This document shows, piece by piece, positions 26,722 to 36,311 of a stretch of DNA of 64,000 bases. The DNA is from JAUWCL01 sp964599375 (GTDB lineage: Bacteria > Krumholzibacteriota > Krumholzibacteriia > Krumholzibacteriales > Krumholzibacteriaceae): positions 137,265-201,264 of the forward strand of contig CAZREW010000004.1 in NCBI GenBank assembly GCA_964599375.1, read 5' to 3'. Position 1 is the first letter of the stretch, and every line of letters begins with the position of its first letter. A program made the translations under genes and the position numbers. Below the pieces are notes generated by a model. It saw nothing but the letters and a program-made list of their open reading frames with translations. It had not been told where the DNA came from and did not search any database.

Positions 26722-27873
26722 CTACATGTTCGAAAGGATGGCTACAGCGCCTGTGGCTGTCGGAACGCCCCGCCAAACCTGGGCAAGGCCGACGTTGACG
26801 TCGGGGATCTGCCGGGCGCCCGCTTCGCCCCTGAGCTGTTCGACGAGCTCGAGTATCTTGTGCGCGCCGGATGCCTCGAAGAGGTGACCGACGCCGAGTG
26901 CGCCGCCTGATATGTTTATCGGAAGCTCGCCCTGGTATGAAGTGGCTCCGCTCTCGAGCATGAAACCCGCTTCTCCGGGCATGCAGAGCTTCAGCGCTTC
27001 CATGTGCTGGAGCTCCTTGTAGGAGTACTCGTCGCAGATCTCCGCGAAGTCGATAAGCGACGCCGGATCCTCTATCCCTGCCATCCTGTAGGCCATCTCG
27101 GCCGAGAGGCGGGCGTATGCCGCGTCGCCCCAGTCGCGCATCTCGAGTGTCGGCGTGTCCGTCGACCAGCCGATCCCCTCGATCCAGACCGGGGTCTCGC
27201 ATACCGTGCTGGCGATGTCCTCGGCGGCCAGCACCGCAACGACCGCCCCGTCAGCGTGAGGTGCGATGTCGAGCCTGTGCAGGGGGAGGGACACCGGTTC
27301 GGACGCGAGCACGTCGCCCTCTGTGATATCGGCGCCGAAGGCGGCGTATGGATTGCGCATGGCGTTCCGCTTGTTCTTGACGACTACCCGGGCGCACTGC
27401 TCGGAAGTGGTGACAGACTCGAAGAGATACCTCGTCATCTCGAGGCCGGCGACCGCGTGCGGCGTCTCACGAAGCGGACGGTTGTAGACGGGGTCCTGGG
27501 CGAATCCCATCAGCTCGCCGATGTTCTTGACGTTTGACGCCTTGCTGTGAGCCTCGATGGCGACGGTCCTGAAAGCGCCGGTCATTATCATCATGTAGCC
27601 GGTCGCGAGCCCATGCAGGAAATCGCCGGGAACCGTCTGTGTCGGCTTGAGGACGGCTCCGATCTGGTCGGGACAGTACTCGTCGGCGATCGAGTACCCT
27701 TCCATGAAATCCTCAGCCGTGGTTATGAACCCGTCGATCTCGCTCGGTTCTATCCCGGCGTCAGTGTACGCCTTGCGGGCCGCCTCGAAGATCAGCTCGC
27801 GGAAGGAGACATCGGGAGTGATGGGACGGAATCCCGTAGTCCCGATGCCTACGATAGCGACTCTTTTGACCAT
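26722..27873 (-). CDS. Thiolase-fold protein lacking the nucleophilic Cys
   Basis: 383 residues and first gene of the operon. AIVGIGTTGFRPITPDVSF and GGALGVGHLFEASG mark the same family as the next gene. At the position of the nucleophilic Cys the sequence reads TVPGDFLHG (Pro in my alignment). The HDCF motif is EICDEYS (His replaced by Cys280), while the GHP histidine is kept (H330). This differs from its neighbour, so the two are not simple duplicates. They may form a heteromer with the DUF35 proteins for cleavage or formation of an acyl-CoA carbon-carbon bond. Confidence 0.85.
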   Translation of the reverse strand: MVKRVAIVGIGTTGFRPITPDVSFRELIFEAARKAYTDAGIEPSEIDGFITTAEDFMEGYSIADEYCPDQIGAVLKPTQTVPGDFLHGLATGYMMIMTGAFRTVAIEAHSKASNVKNIGELMGFAQDPVYNRPLRETPHAVAGLEMTRYLFESVTTSEQCARVVVKNKRNAMRNPYAAFGADITEGDVLASEPVSLPLHRLDIAPHADGAVVAVLAAEDIASTVCETPVWIEGIGWSTDTPTLEMRDWGDAAYARLSAEMAYRMAGIEDPASLIDFAEICDEYSYKELQHMEALKLCMPGEAGFMLESGATSYQGELPINISGGALGVGHLFEASGAHKILELVEQLRGEAGARQIPDVNVGLAQVWRGVPTATGAVAILSNM

Positions 27874-28065
27874 TCCTTCACCTCGCTAACCATTGAAGTG
27901 GAGAGTCCAGAAAACGTTTATTCACATAATGAAAACGGTAAATGTGCCTGCGGATTGTCTCAAAAATCACACTATAGCGCAACAGGAATCTTAAAGAACC
28001 ATTCAGGCCTTGAGACCATGGCAGGGATGTGCGATAATCATGAGCCTGAAAGTGAGGTCGTCTCG

Positions 28066-28536
28066 ATGCGTCCTGCGGCGGTCATCCCGTTACTTCTTCT
28101 AGCTGCCTTGCCCGTCAAGGCCGCCGGGCAGGGAATAGCCGACAGCGCGAGGGTCGACACGATAGTTGTGAGGCCAAGGCCTTCCTGCCTGAACCTGCCA
28201 TCTCAATATTACCACACGAAGATCGAACACTCCCTGATGGCAACGGCGGCCCCCGGGATTCCGAACCTCTCCGGTTTCGAGGTCTACAGGCTCTCCAGGA
28301 TGCAGTGCGCCATCAAGGGGGCGGGAGCGGGAGTCACGGCGGGATTCATGGCGGGCGCCCTGGGGGAGATGGCAGGCGCGTGGGACGAGAAGAGCTCCTT
28401 CTATATCGCCGGGGCGATGGCGGTATTCGGCGCCCTCTACGGGGGCGGCGTAAAATCGGACGACGACGGGTGGAACCTGCAGATACGGCTCGACAGGGAC
28501 GACTCACCCCCCGGCTCGACACGATTCCCCCGGTAA
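28066..28536 (+). CDS. Secreted glycine-zipper protein of unknown function
   Basis: 156 residues from the ATG at 28066, with AGTGAGG upstream. There is a signal peptide (PAAVIPLLLLAALPVKAAG), a short extended region (RVDTIVVRPRPSC), then a glycine-rich pair of hydrophobic helices (GAGAGVTAGFMAGALGEMAG and AGAMAVFGALYGGG) as in glycine-zipper outer-membrane-associated proteins. No family is recognised. It is divergent from the thiolase operon across a 190-nt gap in which I found no clear promoter. Confidence 0.6.
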   Translation: MRPAAVIPLLLLAALPVKAAGQGIADSARVDTIVVRPRPSCLNLPSQYYHTKIEHSLMATAAPGIPNLSGFEVYRLSRMQCAIKGAGAGVTAGFMAGALGEMAGAWDEKSSFYIAGAMAVFGALYGGGVKSDDDGWNLQIRLDRDDSPPGSTRFPR

Positions 28537-28663
28537 CAGACCGTTGGAAGATCCAGCTCGCGCGCGATGTCGTTCTGGATGCTGAATGCCGATTTTACTA
28601 CATGGACGGGCACATATCTGATATACAGCAGATTACGTATCGATACTTTGCGTCTGGATATCC

Positions 28664-30064
28664 ATGCGAATAATGGACAGGAGCGTTTTCGACCATATCG
28701 TCCCGGGCGGCCTGTGCATCGGCTGCGGGATCTGCGCGGGGTTCTATCCCTCGGATATAAGGATGATCATCGATCGGCACGGCTGGTATATCCCGGAAGC
28801 GCTCAACGGTGATGTCGGCCGCTGGGGGAAAGGAAGCCTGGCAGTCTGCCCGTTCTCAGATTCCACGGACAACGAGGATGTCATCGCCGGCCGGCTCTTC
28901 GGTTCGGAGCCGTCTATGGCGCACAGGCCGGAGACGGGATATTTTCTCGAATGTTCCGCCTGCCATGTATCGGACGATGAAGCGAGGATGTCCTCCTCTT
29001 CAGGAGGGCTCGCCACATGGCTGACGCTCAAACTTCTCGAGAGTGGCGATGTGCAGGGAGCGGTCTGCGTCAGGCCCTCGGACAGAGGCGACAGGCTTTT
29101 TGAATTCGACATCATGACATCGCCGGCGGATATAAGGAGATCAAGCAAGTCGCGCTATTACCCGGTGGAGATGTCCGATGTGATCGGCAGGCTTCGCCGG
29201 TTCGAGGGGAAGGTCGTGATGATCGGGCTGCCCTGCTTCATCAAGGCCGTAAGGCTCGCATGCGCAACGGACGGTGAACTGGCCGGCAGGGTCAGGTATA
29301 CGATCGGCCTGTTCTGCGGGCACCTCAAGAGCATGCGCTACGTCGATTATCTCGCCAGGTCGTGCGGCGTCGACGAGAAGGATGTAGTCACGATCGATTT
29401 CCGGGGGAAGATCGAGGGCCGCCGCGCCAGCGATTACGGGATCGAGATAACCTGCCGGGAAGGGGAAAAGACCTCCAGGAGGAATATCCGCGCCCGGGAA
29501 GTATGGGGGGGGAGCTGGACGAACAATCTTTTCATGCTGCCGGCGTGCGAATGCTGCGACGATGTATTCTCCGAGACGGCGGATATCGCCATCGGCGATG
29601 CGTGGCTCCCCGAGTACGTCTCCGACTGGAAGGGGACGAACATCGCCGTCTGCCGCAGCAGCGAGATAGCTCGGATCATGAGAGAGGGCGCGCGGAGCGG
29701 CGAGATAGATATGGATGGGATCCCGGTCGAGAAAGTGATGAGATCGCAGGCCGGGGCGCTGCGGCAGAGAAGGGAAGGCCTCCAGTACAGGCTCTATCTC
29801 GCACGCAGGCGGGGAGTCCATCGCCCGGTCAAGAGAGTGGAGCCGAAACGAGACGCGGGCACTTTTCTCGACAGGATGCTTCAGAGGCAGCGGATGAAGA
29901 TAGCCGCCGCGACGCATGAAGCGTTCCTCGAACAGCTGCAAGAGAAGGGGCTGGGCCTGTTCAGGAGAAGGCTGCGCCGCAGGATCTTCCTGAGCGGCTG
30001 CGTCAACCAGCTCAGGCACTTGCCCAGCGCCGTCAGGCACAAGATAGGGAAGCTTGCAGGGTAA
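28664..30064 (+). CDS. FrhB-like coenzyme F420 hydrogenase/dehydrogenase beta-subunit family protein
   Basis: 466 residues. An N-terminal iron-sulfur motif (CIGCGICAGFYP) precedes an FrhB C-terminal domain with SSSGGLATWL, GLPCFIKAVR and a second cysteine cluster in ACECCDDVFSETADIAIGDAW. Members not tied to F420 hydrogenase occur next to polysaccharide pyruvyl transferases in surface-polysaccharide clusters, as here, and are thought to be flavin/Fe-S oxidoreductases. A second ATG at 28673 is possible. It ends 2 nt before the pyruvyl-transferase-like gene. Confidence 0.82.
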   Translation: MRIMDRSVFDHIVPGGLCIGCGICAGFYPSDIRMIIDRHGWYIPEALNGDVGRWGKGSLAVCPFSDSTDNEDVIAGRLFGSEPSMAHRPETGYFLECSACHVSDDEARMSSSSGGLATWLTLKLLESGDVQGAVCVRPSDRGDRLFEFDIMTSPADIRRSSKSRYYPVEMSDVIGRLRRFEGKVVMIGLPCFIKAVRLACATDGELAGRVRYTIGLFCGHLKSMRYVDYLARSCGVDEKDVVTIDFRGKIEGRRASDYGIEITCREGEKTSRRNIRAREVWGGSWTNNLFMLPACECCDDVFSETADIAIGDAWLPEYVSDWKGTNIAVCRSSEIARIMREGARSGEIDMDGIPVEKVMRSQAGALRQRREGLQYRLYLARRRGVHRPVKRVEPKRDAGTFLDRMLQRQRMKIAAATHEAFLEQLQEKGLGLFRRRLRRRIFLSGCVNQLRHLPSAVRHKIGKLAG

Positions 30065-30065
30065 C

Positions 30066-31304
30066 ATGGGATCACCGGCCTCAAGAAAGACCTTCATACT
30101 CGCGGGCAACGGCTCGTATTTCAACCGCGGGTGCGAGGCGATAACGCGCGGCACCGTGAGGATCCTGCGTCGGCATTTCGGGGAGCCGGAATTTGTCGCG
30201 GTCTCATCGTACAAGAACAGGAAGCAGTACATGGAGCAGAGCCGGAACGAGACCGACCCGGCGATAGTCCACAGGAAGATGATCCAGATATACAGGCGGT
30301 TCGACCCGATGTGGTTCGCCATCCAGTCCCTCAGGCTGTTCCGCCCGGGGATGATCAAGCATATCATGTACAGGGAGATGAAGCCCTGGCTCTCAGCCGC
30401 GAGCGCGGTCCTCTCCCTCGGGGGGGACAACTACTCGGTCTATTACAACAGGACGGCGAGGAATTACGTCTACCTGGACGACCTGGTGCTCGAGCGCGGC
30501 AGGCCGATGGTCATATGGGGCGCGTCCATAGGCCCGTTCTCGAAATACCCGTCCTACGAGAAGTTCATGATGGACCACCTCCGAAGGGTGCACATCCTCG
30601 CCAGGGAATCAGAGACCGCCGGGTACCTCGCCGGTCACGGACTCGAGGAGAACGTCCACCTGGTCGCCGATCCGGCGTTCGTGATGGAGCCGGTCCGGCC
30701 GCCGGAGGGGCTCGTGCCGGAGCCGGGAGAGGGGGCCGTGGGCCTGAATCTCAGTCCCCTGATGGCCAGGTTCGTCACGGGCGGCGACACCGGAGCATGG
30801 CGGAGGATCGCTGGAGAGATCGTCGAGCGCATACTTCGACTGACCGAAGGGGAAGTCTTCCTGATACCGCATGTCACGGGCGTGCCGTCCAACGACGATT
30901 ATCTCTTCATGGCGGATGCCATGGAGGCCACAGGCCGTGCGGAGCGCGACAGGGTCATACTGGTCCCTCCGGTGCTCAACGGCCCGGAGACGAAGTGGGT
31001 CATCGGCAGGATGAGCATCTTCGCCGGGGCGAGGACCCATTCCACGATAGCGGCGCTGTCGTCGGGCGTCCCGACGGTGAGCTTTGCCTACAGCATGAAG
31101 GCACGGGGGATAAACAGGGACATATACGGCCATCTCGACTGGTGCCTTGAGCCGGACGATATGACCCCGGACCTGGCTTCAGAGACGCTCGCCCGCATGT
31201 CGAGCGAGCGGGACCATGTCAGAGGCCATCTCAAAGGGATGATCCCCGTCATGGAGGAGAGGGCCTTCAGCGCGGGGGAGGTCCTGAAGGGCATACTCGG
31301 CTGA
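30066..31304 (+). CDS. Polysaccharide pyruvyl transferase family protein
   Basis: 412 residues from the ATG at 30066. GNGSYFNRGCEAITRGTVRIL at the N-terminus and GARTHSTIAALSSGVPTVSF near the C-terminus are the two conserved blocks of the WcaK/CsaB family, which adds ketal-linked pyruvate to surface sugars. The RTHS motif is intact. It is coupled to the FrhB-like gene, forming a two-gene polysaccharide-modification unit; it converges on the DUF5916 gene with adjacent ends. Confidence 0.85.
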   Translation: MGSPASRKTFILAGNGSYFNRGCEAITRGTVRILRRHFGEPEFVAVSSYKNRKQYMEQSRNETDPAIVHRKMIQIYRRFDPMWFAIQSLRLFRPGMIKHIMYREMKPWLSAASAVLSLGGDNYSVYYNRTARNYVYLDDLVLERGRPMVIWGASIGPFSKYPSYEKFMMDHLRRVHILARESETAGYLAGHGLEENVHLVADPAFVMEPVRPPEGLVPEPGEGAVGLNLSPLMARFVTGGDTGAWRRIAGEIVERILRLTEGEVFLIPHVTGVPSNDDYLFMADAMEATGRAERDRVILVPPVLNGPETKWVIGRMSIFAGARTHSTIAALSSGVPTVSFAYSMKARGINRDIYGHLDWCLEPDDMTPDLASETLARMSSERDHVRGHLKGMIPVMEERAFSAGEVLKGILG

Positions 31305-33578
31305 TCAGAGCTGGAAGAGGTACTGGATCTTCAGGAAGTACTGCCTCGCCTCGAGGCGCCAGTCCTCCGTGCCGGAATCTTCAAGCGTCACTTCCCTGAA
31401 ATTGTGCGTCGATCCGAGGTAGACCATCGACAGGGAGTTGATCCTGTATGTCAGCAGGGGATCGAGGTCCCAGCTCCGGGACCTGTCGTTGTACTGGGTT
31501 ATGACTCTTATTGAGAACCGCCGTGAGATCTGCAGGTCCCCGCGCACCCTGAATATCGACTGCGAGAAGAGCCTCTCGTCCGTCTCGAGGTCGTTGCTGA
31601 AGATGTGGCTGTAGGACCCCGACAGGAGAAGTCTGCTGACCGGCTTCACGTCGGCCCAGGCACCGTACGAGATCTCCTTGCCCATGACGAGATCCCGCCT
31701 GGCTATACGGTGGCCGTAGTTGTAGTTTCCACCGAAGCTGAGGGCCTCCCAGGGCTGGGTGCTCGTGCAGATGTGCGACTGCCAGATCCCGTTGAACTGA
31801 GTCCCTCCGAAGAGCTCGTTGCTCGCCATGTAGTTCCCATGGATCCCCGTCTGGCCCGCGCGGAACTTCAGCTGCAGATCCAGGTTTACCCATTCGTCCT
31901 TCTGCACCCCGTCGAAGTTCCACTCCCTTGCCACGTTGAAGCTGCCGTTTATGTTCTCGAGAACGGTGCCGTCCTCGAACCTCTTGATGCCGCCCGCGTT
32001 GCCCATGGCCATCCTGTTGTCGTTCTGCGGCTCGAAACCGTTGTCCGCGCGGAAAGTGGGGCTGCGCTCGTTGTAATCGAGGCCGATCCAGTAATCGCCC
32101 GTGCTTCTCTCCACCTCTACCGTGAAGGCGTGCCCTGTGAATTTCTCGCCGTCGAGCGCGGCTGTGTAGTCGCCGCCGTCGAATGTCTTCTCGTTGAAGG
32201 CGCTGTCGGTAAGTCCGGGAGCGTTGATCTCCTCGGTATGAGTTCCGAGCAGCTGAAAGTCTATCGAGTTGCTCTGCGTCAGGCGGATCCGGCCGTCGAC
32301 GCCCGCCAGCGAGCCCGAACCGCCTTCGCCGAAGCGCCTGTCCGTCCCGACGACGCCGAGGTACGATCCCTCGCCGAGGTCGTGCTTGAACCGCAGAAGG
32401 TTCGAAGCGCTCTTCCCGTTGGCCACGTACCTGCTCTCTTCCTCGAAGGGGAGGGTGACGATAGAGTTCTCGTCGTAGGCGGAGAGGAAGATGAAGCTGT
32501 TGGGGCCCTTGCGCATTATCATCTTGCCCGCGACGAGGGGGTCGTTTATCGAGCGCGTATAGACGGCGTTGAACCGGGTATCGAATATATCTCTTCCCTC
32601 GAGGAAGAAGGGACGTCTCTCGGGGTAGAATAGTGCGAAGGTAGAGTTGACGTCGATCTGGGCCTCGTCCGATTCCACCTGGCTGAAGTCCGGATTGATG
32701 GTGACGCTGGCCGAGATCTCGGAGGTGAAATCGTACTTTATCCCGAGGCCGAGCTCGCCATGCGGATCCTCGTTCTTGAAATTCCCGTCCTCGCCCAGCT
32801 TCCCGGTCTGGTATCCGATGGCCGAGGGGAGGAGCTCGAGCCCTGTCCCCGGGCGGATGCCGGTCACGCCGTTCGCGGTCCCCCACTGGCACGGCCAGCA
32901 GTCGACGTCGCGGTCGTAGGCCGCCCATGAATACTGGTAGCGGACCTCCCTCGGGCGGTTGCGCCAGAAGTCGATCCGCCAGGCCTGTTCCTCGCGGTTC
33001 GGGAAACGCATGCTGCGGAAGGGTATCTTCATTTCGACCACCCAGCCGAAATCGGTGATCTTTCCCATCGTCTCGAAGATCATGCTGAACGCGATGTCCT
33101 CCCCGTACGCGGAGGAGAACAGCAGGTCGCCCGGGATCCCGAGCGGGTTCGAGGCTATCTCGTAGGCTAGGGTGGACTCGCCGTAGGTGTCGAGGCAGAG
33201 GATCACGTAGTCGTCGGAGAATATCCTGTCACGCTCGCAGAACGAGGCGCGTACCTCTTTCGGGTCGTCATGGCAGATCCACGCGACATAGAGGTTGTCG
33301 TCGTCGTAGGTGACGAGGACCTCGGTGTCCACCGCGGGCTTTGTCTGGTCGCCGGGATTGTGCTCGGCGAAGTTGTTCGCCTTCGCCGCGCCCTTCCATC
33401 CCTCGTCGTCGACGACGCCGTCGAGCTTTATCGGGCCGGCGGCCTTGCGTATCGTCATCCCTGGGTGGTATACAGGCACGAAGTCTTTCTGTTTTTCTTT
33501 TTCCTGCGCCGTGACCGGCGAGGGCAGCGCGATAAATATCAGGAACGCTGAGACCAGGGGCAGTTTTTCGATTCTCAT
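31305..33578 (-). CDS. DUF5916 outer-membrane protein with N-terminal CBM9-like domain
   Basis: 757 residues. A signal peptide (LVSAFLIFIALPSPVTAQ) is followed by a family 9 carbohydrate-binding-like module (PIKLDGVVDDEGW, NLYVAWICHD), then FYPERRPFFLEGRDIF, the signature that opens the DUF5916 domain. The remainder is a long series of alternating beta strands ending in Leu (KIQYLFQL), which suggests an outer-membrane barrel. The family is common in FCB bacteria; its substrate is unknown but sugar or glycan binding is plausible. The ATG follows AGAGGTAAG. Confidence 0.85.
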   Translation of the reverse strand: MRIEKLPLVSAFLIFIALPSPVTAQEKEKQKDFVPVYHPGMTIRKAAGPIKLDGVVDDEGWKGAAKANNFAEHNPGDQTKPAVDTEVLVTYDDDNLYVAWICHDDPKEVRASFCERDRIFSDDYVILCLDTYGESTLAYEIASNPLGIPGDLLFSSAYGEDIAFSMIFETMGKITDFGWVVEMKIPFRSMRFPNREEQAWRIDFWRNRPREVRYQYSWAAYDRDVDCWPCQWGTANGVTGIRPGTGLELLPSAIGYQTGKLGEDGNFKNEDPHGELGLGIKYDFTSEISASVTINPDFSQVESDEAQIDVNSTFALFYPERRPFFLEGRDIFDTRFNAVYTRSINDPLVAGKMIMRKGPNSFIFLSAYDENSIVTLPFEEESRYVANGKSASNLLRFKHDLGEGSYLGVVGTDRRFGEGGSGSLAGVDGRIRLTQSNSIDFQLLGTHTEEINAPGLTDSAFNEKTFDGGDYTAALDGEKFTGHAFTVEVERSTGDYWIGLDYNERSPTFRADNGFEPQNDNRMAMGNAGGIKRFEDGTVLENINGSFNVAREWNFDGVQKDEWVNLDLQLKFRAGQTGIHGNYMASNELFGGTQFNGIWQSHICTSTQPWEALSFGGNYNYGHRIARRDLVMGKEISYGAWADVKPVSRLLLSGSYSHIFSNDLETDERLFSQSIFRVRGDLQISRRFSIRVITQYNDRSRSWDLDPLLTYRINSLSMVYLGSTHNFREVTLEDSGTEDWRLEARQYFLKIQYLFQL

Positions 33579-33765
33579 CTTACCTCTGTGTTCGCCTTCC
33601 GGCGTTACCCGTCAGGTCCGGTGGGGCCTGCTCCAGGGAACACGACATCTCTATTGCCTAATACGCCGTGCGCTCCGGAAAGATGCGAAAAAAATCACAT
33701 TCAGGGAAGAATATCCGAGGCGGCGGGCTGCCGCAGGCGGGAAGGGGGCCTGAGTCTTCGGATCG

Positions 33766-34119
33766 TTACTGTTCTTTCCTCCTCGTCCAGAAATCAAATG
33801 AGCGGCCCGGCACGAATATGTCGATCCCTTTTGAGGGGACGTCGAGCGGGTTCTTCACGATATGCATCTCGTCGCCCGGGATGTACGCGGTGTCTCCGGG
33901 GCCGAGCTCCTGCTCGCCGTTGTTTTCGGTGATGATGACGAGCTTCCCCTCGAGGACGATAAGGACCTGGGAATTCGGATGCCCGTGGTCGGGGGAGGAA
34001 TGCCCGGGAGGCTTCACGAAATGCTCGACGGAGATATCGCGCTCGCCGCATAGGCTCACGCGTTTCCAGTCCTTCTCGGGCTCATAGCTCTCCGCCTCAT
34101 CGAAACGGATGACTTTCAT
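33766..34119 (-). CDS. Small cupin-domain protein
   Basis: 117 residues. The ATG at 34119 has AAGGAGAAGGG directly upstream. A single cupin barrel: motif 1 is SSPDHGHPNSQVLIVLEGKL (metal-ligand histidines and a Gln/Glu position) and motif 2 is PGDTAYIPGDEMHIVKN (terminal histidine). Such proteins bind a metal and serve as isomerases, dioxygenases or sugar sensors; nothing here fixes the activity. It lies 29 nt after the TPR gene. Confidence 0.82.
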   Translation of the reverse strand: MKVIRFDEAESYEPEKDWKRVSLCGERDISVEHFVKPPGHSSPDHGHPNSQVLIVLEGKLVIITENNGEQELGPGDTAYIPGDEMHIVKNPLDVPSKGIDIFVPGRSFDFWTRRKEQ

Positions 34120-34148
34120 CCCTTCTCCTTTTCCGGGGGAAACCCCGG

Positions 34149-35816
34149 CTATTTCATATATGTCACCTCGAGGAACGGGATGTAGTCGCCCTCCTCGACA
34201 CTGACGCTGGAGGGCTTCTTCCCGACCTCGATCAGGCACTCCACGTTCTGGTACAGCATCGTGGGCCACCACGAGCACTCCACCCTGACCTTGTAAGTGC
34301 CCTTTTTGACCTTCTCGCCCCTGTAGTCCTTCAGGTCCCATACGTATATGTGATGGCCAACGTCGATGCTCGCGCTAGTGACGCCGTCGACCTCCTTGAA
34401 ATCCGAGACCGCCGCCCAGACGGGGAGGGTGACCTGCTTGCCCTTGACGTGCCCGGCGAAGCCTGAGACGTAGACAGTGGCTATGTAGTTCTCGTGCTCG
34501 TCCTCGATCCAGATGGCGGTCTGCGGCGCGAGCTCGTCCTGGAACCCGAGAACGAAGTCGATCTTCACGCACGGTTTCTCGAGATCGGCATCGTCCAGCT
34601 TCTCGATCTGCGGCCTCATCTCGCCGAGGGCGAGCTTCGCGCCGTCGGTGCCGGGGTAGTTCTTGGCGAGAGTGATCCAGTACCTCAGCGCCTCGCGCTG
34701 GCGGGCGTATCCGAGGTAGAAGATCGCCTCCGATTTCATCGAGTCGGGGGCGGCGCTGTCGGCGACGATCTCGAGGTCGGCGACCGACTGGTCGTGCTTG
34801 CCGAGAAAGAAGGGCATTACAAGGCCGAAGACGCCTCTGGTCAGTCTCAGCTCGAGGTCATCGGGCGCGAGGTCGACGGCCTTGTCGAGGTTGGCCATCA
34901 CCTCGAAGGCGATGTTCGACATGTAATCGGTGTCGTCGCTGATATTCTCGTCGTATCCCTTCTGGGCGATACGGGCCGTGGACAGGGCGAGCATCTTGAA
35001 GGCCGCGGCGTTCTTCCGGTCGAGGGCGGTATACGCCTTGAGCGCGTCTCTTGCCCTTGCGTACGAGCCCTCCTCGAAGTACGTCTCGCCGAGCTGGAAG
35101 AGGAGGTCGGGAGCTCCGGGGGCCTTCTCGAGGGATCCCTTGATGGCGAGGACCGCCTCGCTGTCTCCTTCCTTAGGCCGCATGACCATTGCGTCGAACT
35201 GGGGCCCTTCCTCGACTTCGCCGATGCCGGCGAGCTGCGCCTCGGCGGCCGCGGCCGCCTCGGAGCCGGGGGCGAGCTCGACTATCTTCTCGAGTGTTCT
35301 CTTCTGAGAGGCGGCGTCTCCTTTTTTGGCGTATCCTTCGACGAGTGTGGAGAGCGATGTCATGAGCCCCTTGTCCGCTCCCGGGGAGGAAGAGGCCGAG
35401 TAGAGCTCGACCGCGCGTTCCAGGTCGCTGATCCCCGCGTCGAGCCTTCCAAGGAATCCAGGCACGTTGACGCCCATTATCCCCCGGAAAAGCCAGGCGT
35501 CGGCGTTATTCTCGTCGAGCTTGACGGCCTTGTCCAGTCTCTGGAAGGAAAGCATTATCAGCCTGCCCGCTTCCTCGTAGCCCTGCACCTGGCCCGCGCT
35601 TATGCCTGTGTACAGACCGAGGTAGGCGAATGCTTCGGAGTCCTCCGCGTAGGCTGCGGTTGTCCTTTCAAGAAGGGCGATCGCTCCGGCGACATCCCCG
35701 CTGTCGGCGAGCTTACGCGCCTCGGCCAGGTCGGCCTGGAGGTCGCCCGCCACAGCGGGTACCGGCAGGATAGAGGACAGGACAAGCGCGACTGTTATCA
35801 GTGTGATGATCTTCAA
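34149..35816 (-). CDS. Secreted TPR-repeat protein
   Basis: 555 residues with signal peptide LITVALVLSSILPVPAVAG. Tetratricopeptide-type helical repeats run through about residues 25-400 (AEARKLADSGDVAGAIALLE, LLFQLGETYFEEGSYARARD, and similar). A C-terminal beta domain from about 400 contains VRVECSWWPTMLYQNVECL. Periplasmic location and a scaffold role are inferred; no specific partner is evident. It may share an operon with the cupin gene. Confidence 0.75.
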   Translation of the reverse strand: MKIITLITVALVLSSILPVPAVAGDLQADLAEARKLADSGDVAGAIALLERTTAAYAEDSEAFAYLGLYTGISAGQVQGYEEAGRLIMLSFQRLDKAVKLDENNADAWLFRGIMGVNVPGFLGRLDAGISDLERAVELYSASSSPGADKGLMTSLSTLVEGYAKKGDAASQKRTLEKIVELAPGSEAAAAAEAQLAGIGEVEEGPQFDAMVMRPKEGDSEAVLAIKGSLEKAPGAPDLLFQLGETYFEEGSYARARDALKAYTALDRKNAAAFKMLALSTARIAQKGYDENISDDTDYMSNIAFEVMANLDKAVDLAPDDLELRLTRGVFGLVMPFFLGKHDQSVADLEIVADSAAPDSMKSEAIFYLGYARQREALRYWITLAKNYPGTDGAKLALGEMRPQIEKLDDADLEKPCVKIDFVLGFQDELAPQTAIWIEDEHENYIATVYVSGFAGHVKGKQVTLPVWAAVSDFKEVDGVTSASIDVGHHIYVWDLKDYRGEKVKKGTYKVRVECSWWPTMLYQNVECLIEVGKKPSSVSVEEGDYIPFLEVTYMK

Positions 35817-35918
35817 AGCATTCTCCTCTCAGGGATAAATAAAAGTTCCTGAGAGGATTGTGCCCGGGAAGCGGTGTCCTTGTCAAGATATACGCGGCCC
35901 GCGGGGAGTCAGGCGGGC

Positions 35919-36311
35919 TTACGGCTCGATGACCGTTACCCGGCCTTCCCGATCGACGAAGATCCAGTGGAGGTTCAGCGCCTTGCGGACCCACGGTTCG
36001 ATGTTCTTGATCTGGTTGCGGTACTGCGGCGTGTCCGGGAGGGCGAGCGAGTATTTCGTATTGCGGTGGGATATGCCGCGTATTAGCTGGCCGAGGCTCA
36101 GGCGGAAGTCCAGGCCTATGGCGGCAGAGGCACCATGAGCCTCGATGTGCCATCTGTCCCCCGTGTCTGGATGCTGGCAGACATAGTCGACACAGTCTGT
36201 CTCGATGCCGCGAAAGCCCTGTTCTTCGAAATACTCCTCTATGACTTCCTGTATGAAGCATTCCTCGGGATATTTCGCCATTTTACTGAAATGAGTCGTT
36301 TCACGTTTCAT
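35919..36311 (-). CDS. PDDEXK-nuclease-like small protein
   Basis: 130 residues. FIQEVIEEYFEEQGF leads into DYVCQHPDTGDRWHIEAHG and GLDFRLSLGQLIRGI, the layout of small restriction-endonuclease-fold proteins (acidic residue, then E-x-K, then a helix with Gln). Here the core reads E-A-H instead of E-x-K, so the lysine is missing and catalysis is uncertain. AAAGGGGCGGGGA precedes the ATG. No methylase or other defence gene is adjacent. Confidence 0.6.
   Translation of the reverse strand: MKRETTHFSKMAKYPEECFIQEVIEEYFEEQGFRGIETDCVDYVCQHPDTGDRWHIEAHGASAAIGLDFRLSLGQLIRGISHRNTKYSLALPDTPQYRNQIKNIEPWVRKALNLHWIFVDREGRVTVIEP

Noticed and set aside
25545..27873. Acetyl-CoA acetyltransferases for fatty-acid or mevalonate metabolism
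   Set aside because: The nucleophilic Cys is missing from both, and no HMG-CoA synthase gene is adjacent.
29141..30430. 429-codon minus-strand frame opposite the FrhB-like and pyruvyl-transferase genes
   Set aside because: Shadow of two well-supported genes; no domain or start signal.
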